64,000 bases of DNA from Pseudacidobacterium ailaaui (GTDB lineage: Bacteria > Acidobacteriota > Terriglobia > Terriglobales > Acidobacteriaceae): positions 1,271,001 through 1,335,000 of the forward strand of contig NZ_JIAL01000001.1 of assembly GCF_000688455.1 (NCBI RefSeq), given 5' to 3'. Both the position numbers and the translations under genes were made by a program. The notes beneath the pieces are model-generated. The model was not told where the DNA came from. It did not search any database and saw only the letters and a program-made list of their open reading frames with translations. Position 1 is the first letter of the stretch. The number at the start of each line of letters is the position of its first letter. Positions 42,796-50,285 of the stretch are shown here, piece after piece.

Positions 42796-44400
42796 ATGTT
42801 TTTACTAATGAGAATTAGGATCCGACGAAGCCTTCCACTCCTCTGCCTGCCGCTATATGCGCTGCTTTATGTTTGCTCTGCGCCCCTCTTGCCGGCACAG
42901 GCCTCGCCGGGCGTCGCCTCCCGCATGGCACGGGTGGAGCGAGAGATCGAGCGAGGTCCTTTCCGTGCGGACTGGGCCTCGCTCGGGCGCTACACGGTCC
43001 CGGCCTGGTTTCAGGACGCCAAGTTCGGCATCTTCATCCACTGGGGCGTCTACTCCGTACCGGCCTTTGGCAATGAGTGGTATTCGCGCAATATGTACGT
43101 GCAGGGCTCTCCGGCCTACCTGCACCACATCGCAACCTATGGACCGCAGTCCCGTTTTGGCTATAAGGACTTTGTCCCCATGTTCAAGGCGGAAAAATTT
43201 GATGCGGACGCATGGGCCGCGCTCTTCCGCCGCGCCGGAGCAAAATATATCGTTCCTGTCGCCGAACACTGCGACGGCTTCCCCATGTATGCTTCTGACC
43301 TGACGCAATGGAACGCTCTGCGCATGGGGCCGAAGCGGGACATTCTGGGCGAGCTGGCCCGTGCGGCGCGAAAGGAAGGTCTGCACTTCGGTGCTTCCTC
43401 ACACCGGGCCGAGCATTGGTGGTGGTATGACGGCGGAACTCAATTCGATTCCGATGTAAACAATCCCAGATTTGCCGGTCTGTACGGGCCCGCGCAGCCC
43501 ATGAACCTGCCGGGAACGCCGAACAAGGGTGAACCCGACCCGGATCACCTGGAAAAATGGCTGCCGCCGGACCGGGCATTTCTGGAGGACTGGCTCGCCC
43601 GCACAACGGAGATCATTGATAAGTATCAGCCGGAGCTTCTCTATCTGGACTGGTGGGTCGGCCAGCCCGCCTTCCGGCCTTATCTTGAGAAGCTCGCAGC
43701 CTACTACTACAATCGCGCGGCCTCATCGAAGCAAGGGGTAGTACTGACTTACAAGCAGCATGATTTTCCGGAAAACGCGGCGGTGCTTGACATTGAACGG
43801 GGCAAACTGGACTCCCTGCGTCTGCTCCCCTGGCAGACAGACACCTCCCTCAGCATCCAGTCCTGGGGTTACGTCAAAGATGACCAATACAGAGACGCCC
43901 GGTCTTTGATCGACGAGCTGGTGGATGTCGTCAGCAAGAATGGCAACCTCCTTCTGAATGTCGGCCCGAAGGCCGATGGCACGATTCCCGAGCAGGCCCA
44001 GCATGTGCTTTTACAGATCGGTGACTGGCTCCGGCAGAACGGAGAGGCCATCTATGGCACACGTCCCTGGCTCGTTTTTGGTGAGGGACCGACCCAAGAC
44101 GCAAACAGTACGGCCAAAGGCAAAGACATCAGGAATTACACCGCAGAAGACATTCGCTTCACCACAAAAGGCGGGACACTCTATGCCATTGCTCTGGGCT
44201 GGCCGCGCGGAGGAAAACTCATCATTCATACGCTTTGGAAGGGCACACCCTATTTGCGGCGTCCCATCTCACACGTCGATCTGCTGGGCTCTTCCAGCCC
44301 ATTGCACTGGGAGCAGACTGCGACGGGCCTGGTGCTCGATCTGCCCGACCTGCCTCCCAACGATGCCGCCTATGTCTTCCGTATCCATATTCAAGGATGA
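42796..44400 (+). CDS. GH29 alpha-L-fucosidase, exported
   Basis: 534 residues; a second ATG 12 bases in is an alternative start. Signal peptide ends near LLPAQA. The TIM barrel starts WFQDAKFGIFIHWGVYSVP; the VAEHCDGFPMY strand and the nucleophile D285 in ELLYLDWWV are typical. NGNLLLNVGPKADGTIPEQA ends the barrel and a beta-sandwich follows. Releases L-fucose from plant or other glycans. The next gene starts six bases after its stop, so the two are one operon. Confidence 0.92.
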   Translation: MFLLMRIRIRRSLPLLCLPLYALLYVCSAPLLPAQASPGVASRMARVEREIERGPFRADWASLGRYTVPAWFQDAKFGIFIHWGVYSVPAFGNEWYSRNMYVQGSPAYLHHIATYGPQSRFGYKDFVPMFKAEKFDADAWAALFRRAGAKYIVPVAEHCDGFPMYASDLTQWNALRMGPKRDILGELARAARKEGLHFGASSHRAEHWWWYDGGTQFDSDVNNPRFAGLYGPAQPMNLPGTPNKGEPDPDHLEKWLPPDRAFLEDWLARTTEIIDKYQPELLYLDWWVGQPAFRPYLEKLAAYYYNRAASSKQGVVLTYKQHDFPENAAVLDIERGKLDSLRLLPWQTDTSLSIQSWGYVKDDQYRDARSLIDELVDVVSKNGNLLLNVGPKADGTIPEQAQHVLLQIGDWLRQNGEAIYGTRPWLVFGEGPTQDANSTAKGKDIRNYTAEDIRFTTKGGTLYAIALGWPRGGKLIIHTLWKGTPYLRRPISHVDLLGSSSPLHWEQTATGLVLDLPDLPPNDAAYVFRIHIQG

Positions 44401-44406
44401 CTGCTG

Positions 44407-46221
44407 ATGCACAGACTTTTTCTTACCCGGCGTAAGTTTCTCGCTCTTACGGCAGCCAGCGCCGTTGTGCCGCACCTGCGCGCCTTGACTCCCCAGGTCC
44501 ACGTGCGTCTGCGAGAGTTCGGCTATGGCGACGTGCGCCTGACCGGAGGACCGCTCAAGGCGCAGTACGACCGCACCTTTGCCAGCTATCTTGCCCTTGA
44601 GAATGACCGTCTGCTCAAGGTCTACCGGCAGCGTGCAGGACTGCCGGCCCCTGGAGACGACATGGGCGGATGGTACGATGCCGACGGATTTGTTCCCGGG
44701 CACTCGCTGGGACAGTACATCTCAGGTATGTCGCGCTATGCCTGTACAACCGGAGAGCCGCTTGCTTACGCGAAAGTAAACCAGCTCGTTGCTGGCTTTG
44801 CCGCAACCCTGGGCAGCGACAATCATCCTTTTGCCAGCCCCGTGGCTTCCACCACTTGGCCCTGTTACATCCTCGACAAGCACGAAATTGGCCTGCTGGA
44901 TGCCTTCCAGCTTGCGGGGGTCGAGCAGGCAAAGGAGCTTTTGCCGCGCGTGGTCCGGGGTGCGCTTCCGTATCTGCCAGACCACACCTATGACCGTGGT
45001 CCGCAAAGCCCGAAGAAGGCCCCCTACGATGAGACTTACATCCTCTCAGAAAATCTGTTCAACGTCTGGGAGGTGACCGGAGACCGTTTCTACTTTGACC
45101 TGGCCAAAAAATATCTTTTGAACACGGAATACTATCTTCCTCTGGCCCAGGGCAAAGACATTCTGCCCGGCAAACATGCTTACAGCCATGTCATCTCTCT
45201 GAGTTCGGCGGCCAAGGCGTATCTGGTGCTGGGCGATTCGGAGTATCTGGAAGCCATCCAAAATGCATGGCAGATGCTCGAAACCTCCCAGCGCTACGCC
45301 TCGGGTGGTTGGGGCCCCAACGAGACCTTCGTCAAGCCTCATGAAGGAAAGCTTTTTGAGAGCCTGACGACCACGCAGGACCACTTTGAGACTCCCTGCG
45401 GCTTCTATGCGCAGGCCAAACTGACACGTTACCTTCTGCGCTTTACCGCCGATGGCCGCTATGGCGACAGCCTGGAGCGCGCCCTCTACAATACCATTCT
45501 CGGCGCCCGAGACCCGGACGGCAGCGGAAACTACTTCTACTACTCCAGCTATCATCCCCTGGCACAGAAGGGCTATTACCAGAAGAAGTGGCCCTGCTGC
45601 TCCGGCACACTGGTCCAGGGCGTGGCCGACTATGTTCTGGATCTTTATTTCCACCACCCAGAAGGTGTTTTCGTAAACCTTTTTGCGCCCTCTCAGGTAC
45701 GCTGGAGCTACGGCGGCATTCCTGTCAGGATCACGCAGAGCACTGCCTTTCCCTTTGGCGAAGAGGTCCGTCTCCATCTGGAAATGCCTGGCCAAGCTGA
45801 ATTCTCCATTTCGCTTCGGGTCCCATTCTGGGCCAGAAGGCCGCCGGAGCTGCGCGTCAATGGAAAATCTGTGCAGGACGCTACGTTGCACAATGGGTTC
45901 CTTCACATCCGCCGCAAATGGAAGGACGGCGATACTCTGGACTACACACTTTCGCGCACGCTACGCGTGGAGGCCATTGACGATAAGCATCCGGAGACCG
46001 TCGCGCTTCTCTACGGTCCGCTCATGCTGGCGGCCGCAGCGCCACCAGCAGACCTGGCAGAAATCCCGCTGGACCTGCCCCGCAGCCTGAGGCCGCTCGC
46101 CGGCGCTGATTCGGTCTTTCTGTATGCTCTGCCGCAAACTGACGTTCAGCTCCGGCCCTGGTTCACACTGCAGGATGAGCGCTATACCACGTACTTCCGG
46201 TTACAAAAAGCACCCGCATGA
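44407..46221 (+). CDS. GH127 beta-L-arabinofuranosidase-like enzyme, Tat-exported
   Basis: 604 residues. Twin-arginine leader (LTRRKFLALTAAS, R8-R9). The (alpha/alpha)6 barrel shows GWYDADGFVPGHSLGQYISG, then HFETPCGFYAQ and KKWPCCSGTLVQGVADY; C397/C398 in CCSGT include the catalytic, zinc-bound cysteine of the family. A beta domain follows (LRVPFWARRPPELRVNGKSV). Known relatives remove beta-linked L-arabinofuranose from hydroxyproline-rich glycoproteins. With GH29, GH42 and the receptor it makes a small glycan-use locus. Exact specificity is uncertain because the family is broad. Confidence 0.88.
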   Translation: MHRLFLTRRKFLALTAASAVVPHLRALTPQVHVRLREFGYGDVRLTGGPLKAQYDRTFASYLALENDRLLKVYRQRAGLPAPGDDMGGWYDADGFVPGHSLGQYISGMSRYACTTGEPLAYAKVNQLVAGFAATLGSDNHPFASPVASTTWPCYILDKHEIGLLDAFQLAGVEQAKELLPRVVRGALPYLPDHTYDRGPQSPKKAPYDETYILSENLFNVWEVTGDRFYFDLAKKYLLNTEYYLPLAQGKDILPGKHAYSHVISLSSAAKAYLVLGDSEYLEAIQNAWQMLETSQRYASGGWGPNETFVKPHEGKLFESLTTTQDHFETPCGFYAQAKLTRYLLRFTADGRYGDSLERALYNTILGARDPDGSGNYFYYSSYHPLAQKGYYQKKWPCCSGTLVQGVADYVLDLYFHHPEGVFVNLFAPSQVRWSYGGIPVRITQSTAFPFGEEVRLHLEMPGQAEFSISLRVPFWARRPPELRVNGKSVQDATLHNGFLHIRRKWKDGDTLDYTLSRTLRVEAIDDKHPETVALLYGPLMLAAAAPPADLAEIPLDLPRSLRPLAGADSVFLYALPQTDVQLRPWFTLQDERYTTYFRLQKAPA

Positions 46222-46264
46222 CCCCGTTTTGCTCGCGTGAAGGAGAAAATTTCTTCTGCGCTCT

Positions 46265-47359
46265 TCATGGATTGCCAGCGGTGGAAGAAGTGGTTTGGGC
46301 CGCGCTGGCTTTGTCTGATTTCGGATAGTAGCCGGTGCGTGTGCGTACGGTCAGCTTGCCGTGTTTCGGCGCACTGGCGACGACCTTGACCAGACGATAT
46401 CCTCCCAGACTGGCGGGCTTGGTCGAGTGATACCCGATGGTGTATTGATTGCGGATGTCGCGCGCGACTTCAGCACAAATCTGGTCCACCTCAGAGAGGG
46501 AATGAGGAAAATAGGCCATTCCTCCGGTTTCTGTTGAGAGCAGTTGCAGGGCGCGTTTGGCCCGCCTCGCCTCGCGTCCTCCTCCGGAGTCACCAAAGAG
46601 CAGTCCAATGGAATAGACCACGGGGCCCTGCAGGTCCTGCACACGGCGGATGGTCTGCTCCAGGTTCAGACTGGAGGCGTTGTCCTCGCCATCGGTCACC
46701 ACCAGAAGCACCTGTTTCGGACGCTTGGCTCCCTGGGCCAGATGGTCGGCCGAGGCCACAATGGCGTCGTATAAGGCCGTGCCTCCTTTGGAATCAATAT
46801 GTGCAAGGCCGTCCTGGAGTTTATTGAGGGAGGAAGTGAAATCCTGGTCGATAAATGCCTCGTCAGAAAAATTGACGATGAAAGCTTCATCTTCCGGATT
46901 GGAAGCACGGACCAGGTCCAGGGCGGCAGAGTTCACGGCAGCGCGCTTGTCCCGCATGGAACCGGAATTATCAATGATGATGCCCATCGAAACAGGAATG
47001 TCCTGGTGCTGAAAAGAAGAGATGGTCTGGGGAACACCATCTTCAAAGACATGAAAATCGTCCTTGGTCAGATCATTCACCAGCCGCCCGTTGTCGTCGA
47101 GCACTGTGGCATTCAGGACCACTTCATCCACGTCGCGGCGGAAGGTGAAACCACCATGCTGTCCATGCTTCAGGTCCTCGGTGGAGGCGGCATTTCTTGC
47201 CGGATTGGCTGGATTGACCGGCTGGTTGTCTGCCGCATCGGGTGAAATGACGGGGTCGCGGTCCACATTCAGCGGAGGCTGCTGCTGTTGCGCAAACACG
47301 GGCAGCCACGCGACGAAGAAAAAAAAGAAGAAGAGGTTCCGCTTATTGCAAAGGCGCAT
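46265..47359 (-). CDS. VWFA-related acidobacterial protein (TIGR03436-like), second of a pair
   Basis: 364 residues from the ATG at 47359. The leader is unusual, with six or more consecutive phenylalanines (NLFFFFFFVAWLPVFAQ) from A-rich DNA on the plus strand. A beta-rich N-terminal part (VVLNATVLDDNGRLVNDLTK) precedes a von Willebrand A domain with MIDAS motif DNSGS (MGIIIDNSGSMRDKR) and VTDGEDNAS. Exported, metal-dependent protein binding is likely. It starts inside the last 17 bases of the preceding VWA gene, so the two are coupled. Function of the family is not established. Confidence 0.87.
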   Translation of the reverse strand: MRLCNKRNLFFFFFFVAWLPVFAQQQQPPLNVDRDPVISPDAADNQPVNPANPARNAASTEDLKHGQHGGFTFRRDVDEVVLNATVLDDNGRLVNDLTKDDFHVFEDGVPQTISSFQHQDIPVSMGIIIDNSGSMRDKRAAVNSAALDLVRASNPEDEAFIVNFSDEAFIDQDFTSSLNKLQDGLAHIDSKGGTALYDAIVASADHLAQGAKRPKQVLLVVTDGEDNASSLNLEQTIRRVQDLQGPVVYSIGLLFGDSGGGREARRAKRALQLLSTETGGMAYFPHSLSEVDQICAEVARDIRNQYTIGYHSTKPASLGGYRLVKVVASAPKHGKLTVRTRTGYYPKSDKASAAQTTSSTAGNP

Positions 47360-48422
47360 AGTATCCGGTGCGAGCATGCACGGTCAGCTGGGGCAGTCCC
47401 GGAGGCGGCACCAGCTTTACTTTCAATTTACGCCACTTGCCATCTTTGCGGGGATCATCCGGTTTGTATCCGAGCACATATTCATTTCGCAACTCAGCAC
47501 TGATTTTTTCTGCAATGTCTCCCATCTCGGACACATCGTCCACGCGAAAGAGACGGCCTCCTGTCTCGGAACAGATGTCATTCAGCAGGACCGGCCCCAA
47601 CCGCTCCTCGGTGGTGGCTGCGTAAGGATCAAAGATGCCGATGGCGTAGATCTGCACGTTGGCCTCACGCACGGTGGCGCGTACCTCATTTTCGGTATAG
47701 CGGCTGCGGTTGTCTCCACCGTCGGAAACAATCAGCAAGGCCCTGCGTTCATATTTGGCCTGCTTCATCTTATTCAGACCGTAATAGATGGCATCCAGCA
47801 GGGCAGTTCGGTGCGCAGCGTGCACATTTGCCAGACGGGCCTCAATGTCCTGCGGGTTCGAGGTGAAGTCCTCAATCAGCTCCGGACGGTCATTGAATCC
47901 AATGACAAAAAATTCATCCTGAGGATTGGCCGTGTGCATGAACTGCAGGATAGAATCGCGTGCGCGGATGATCTTGTTGGCCATGCTGCCGCTCATATCA
48001 AAGATGATTCCGATGGAAACCGGCGCGTCTTCCTGCGAGAAAGTCTTGATGGTCTGGAGGCGGTTGTTTTCGTAAAGAAAGAAATTGCTCTTTTCCAGGC
48101 CCGTCACGAGGCGGTCCATTGGGTCGGTGACCGTTAAAGGGACCAGCACAAGATTCACATCCACGCGGATACGCTCTCCGCGCGAAGCGCTCATGGCGGC
48201 GTCACCCTCGACTGGCGGCGGCGGAGCATTGGCGTCTGGTTTGGGCGGAGGAGGCTGCACATGCACCGAATCTAATGAGTCTTCCTGAGCATGGGCCCGC
48301 GCCGGGAAAAATGCGGCAGGAAAAAGCGCGAAGAGCAGCAAAAATGCAGGGGCGGTCCGACAAACAATTCCTGCCCATCGAGCAGAAGTTTTTGCCGATT
48401 TGCGCCCTGGCACGAGCGCCAT
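47343..48422 (-). CDS. VWFA-related acidobacterial protein (TIGR03436-like), first of a pair
   Basis: 359 residues from the ATG at 48422; an upstream ATG at 48491 would add 23 residues that spoil the signal peptide. Leader with LLLFALFPAAFFPARAHAQ. Same layout as its partner: strand-rich RVDVNLVLVPLTVTDPMDRL, then the VWA domain with MIDAS DMSGS (IGIIFDMSGSMANK) and IVSDGGDNRS. The closing segments of both proteins (RNEYVLGYKPDD here, RNQYTIGYHSTK in the partner) are alike, so they are likely tandem duplicates that diverged. Confidence 0.86.
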   Translation of the reverse strand: MALVPGRKSAKTSARWAGIVCRTAPAFLLLFALFPAAFFPARAHAQEDSLDSVHVQPPPPKPDANAPPPPVEGDAAMSASRGERIRVDVNLVLVPLTVTDPMDRLVTGLEKSNFFLYENNRLQTIKTFSQEDAPVSIGIIFDMSGSMANKIIRARDSILQFMHTANPQDEFFVIGFNDRPELIEDFTSNPQDIEARLANVHAAHRTALLDAIYYGLNKMKQAKYERRALLIVSDGGDNRSRYTENEVRATVREANVQIYAIGIFDPYAATTEERLGPVLLNDICSETGGRLFRVDDVSEMGDIAEKISAELRNEYVLGYKPDDPRKDGKWRKLKVKLVPPPGLPQLTVHARTGYYAPLQ

Positions 48423-48539
48423 GACGTGCTTACCCCCGGGGTCTCTCTGTGCAAATGCTAGCACGCCCAGAAAAAGAGCGCTGCCAGACATTTCGATGAC
48501 GCAGAAAGAAAAAGCGTTTGACCCGGAAAGACCAGAGCT

Positions 48540-49460
48540 TCACGCGCCCTTCTTGTCCACCCTCTGCGCCAGCGCAAATCGCCAGAAGGCAGCAGCCGGG
48601 CCCTCGGGAGCAGGCCCCAGCTTCCGCACCAGAGTGAGCTCACGCCATATCTCCAGGCCTTGCACTTCCACCCTGGCCACCGCGCCCAGACGCAGCGCCT
48701 TGGCCGCTGCCCATTCTGAGACAAATCCAAGCCCCAGTCCAGCCTCCACCCCGGAGAGAATGGCCTCACTGGAATCCAGTTCCATCGCAATCTGGAGCTG
48801 GCCCAGAGGCAAACCTGCCTTGCGGAAGGCCTGCTCGACCACCCGGCGCGAACCGGAACCCTGTTCCCGCAGCAGCAGCGGCACCTGGGCCAGAAAGGCC
48901 AGCGGAACGTTCCCCATCCCGCTCCACTCATGGCTGCGCGGCACAATCAGCACCATACGGTCATCCAGAAACTTTTCCGTATGGACCTCCTTTGACATGG
49001 GAGGCCCTTCAATCATACCCAGCGTAACGGACCCCTTCAGCAGCGAGGAGACAATCTGTTCCGTATTGCCGCTTACGACAGAAAGCGTGACCTTGGGATT
49101 GTCCCTGAGGAAAGCGCCCAGAATCCGGGGGAGGATGTACTGTGCGATGGTTGTCGACGCACCCAGGTGCAGCATACCGCTGACCTCACCCTCCAGCCGA
49201 AGCAGCGCCGTCTTTGCTTCCTCCAGCACACGGGCCGAGCGCTCAGCATATTTCAGGAGCAGCTTGCCGGCCGGTGTAAGCGCAATGCGCACTCCGCTGC
49301 GGTCAAACAGCCGTATCCCCAGCTCTTCTTCGAGCGCATGGATGTGCTGGCTCACCGCGGGCTGGCTCAGATGCAGCGCTTCGGAAGCCTTGCGGAAACT
49401 GGCCTGCGTGGCCACTGCGCGAAAGACCTTCAGACGAAAATTTTCCATGTTCTCCAGCAC
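48540..49460 (-). CDS. LysR-type transcriptional regulator
   Basis: 306 residues. N-terminal HTH (FRLKVFRAVATQASFRKASE, ALHLSQPAVSQHIHALEEEL) and a substrate-binding effector domain with LHLGASTTIAQYILPRILGA and GLGLGFVSEWAA. The closeness to CysB/CbbR-like members suggests a metabolic regulator. No divergent target gene is adjacent: it lies between a terminator for the bactofilin gene and the VWA genes. Confidence 0.9.
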   Translation of the reverse strand: MLENMENFRLKVFRAVATQASFRKASEALHLSQPAVSQHIHALEEELGIRLFDRSGVRIALTPAGKLLLKYAERSARVLEEAKTALLRLEGEVSGMLHLGASTTIAQYILPRILGAFLRDNPKVTLSVVSGNTEQIVSSLLKGSVTLGMIEGPPMSKEVHTEKFLDDRMVLIVPRSHEWSGMGNVPLAFLAQVPLLLREQGSGSRRVVEQAFRKAGLPLGQLQIAMELDSSEAILSGVEAGLGLGFVSEWAAAKALRLGAVARVEVQGLEIWRELTLVRKLGPAPEGPAAAFWRFALAQRVDKKGA

Positions 49461-49462
49461 AA

Positions 49463-49484
49463 AGGCCCCGGATTGCCGGGGCCT
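49463..49484 (-). terminator. Terminator after the bactofilin gene
   Basis: AGGCCCCGG and CCGGGGCCT form a 9-bp perfect stem with a 4-base loop, followed by TTTG on the minus strand, 25 bases after the bactofilin stop. It also separates this gene from the LysR gene. Confidence 0.7.
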
Positions 49485-49509
49485 CTGAGGTCATGACCGA
49501 AAAGCCGTT

Positions 49510-50031
49510 TTATACCGTAACTGCCTTGGCCGCTTCCGCCGGGGCTGCTGCGTTTGCCTTTACCTCGGTGGCCTTTTCATTTCCCGGCTTGCGGATGTCG
49601 ATGCCGCCCTTGAAGAAGGCGCCGTCCTCAATCGAGATGCGCTGCGCAATCACATCGCCTGAAAGCGATCCTTCGCTGCGGATGTCCACACGGTCGCTGG
49701 CATTCACATTGCCGCGCACCTTGCCAAGCACCACGATTTCTCGCGCTGAGATGTTCGCCGTCACCTGTCCATTGCGGCCGACGGTCACCCGGTTTCCTGG
49801 CAGATTAATCGAGCCTTCCACCTTGCCGTCAATGTACAGCGATTCCGAGCCTGTGACTTCGCCTTTGATGATCAGGCTCTTGCCAATCGTCGCCTGGTCT
49901 GCGGAGGCCGATTGTGCCGCTGCGGGAGTGCTGCGTACGTTCTGTTCATAGCTGGGGGTTACGGGCGCGGCCGGACGAACTGGCTCACTGGGGGTTGATG
50001 AAGTATTTCCGCTCTGGTTTGGTTTCCACAT
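49510..50031 (-). CDS. Bactofilin (polymer-forming cytoskeletal protein)
   Basis: 173 residues. A disordered Pro/Ser-rich N-terminal tail of about 45 residues is followed by the right-handed beta-helix core: TIGKSLIIKGEVTGSESLYI, DGKVEGSINLPGNRVTVGRN, VLGKVRGNVNASDRVDIRSE. An Ala-rich C-terminal tail ends it. Bactofilins polymerise without nucleotides and position cell-wall enzymes or other factors at the membrane. No wall enzyme is directly coupled to it here. Confidence 0.92.
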   Translation of the reverse strand: MWKPNQSGNTSSTPSEPVRPAAPVTPSYEQNVRSTPAAAQSASADQATIGKSLIIKGEVTGSESLYIDGKVEGSINLPGNRVTVGRNGQVTANISAREIVVLGKVRGNVNASDRVDIRSEGSLSGDVIAQRISIEDGAFFKGGIDIRKPGNEKATEVKANAAAPAEAAKAVTV

Positions 50032-50285
50032 CTGACTAAAGTTTCCTTTCTTCTCCTCTGAAGCTCACTCCGGGGTTCCCTCGCCCGGAATGTCGAACGT
50101 CGGACCTTGTTCCCATTCGAGAGATCTGCAAAAATCCCCCGAATCCGCGCAGTTGGCGCTGCCTGTCTGCATCTTAAACAGGGTTGCATGAAAAATGCAC
50201 CCCATTGGCAATCTTTTTGTTGAAAGGGTGCTGAGATTGTCCTCCGTATCGAGCGCCTTTCCACCGGCTGGGCTACCCTCATTGT

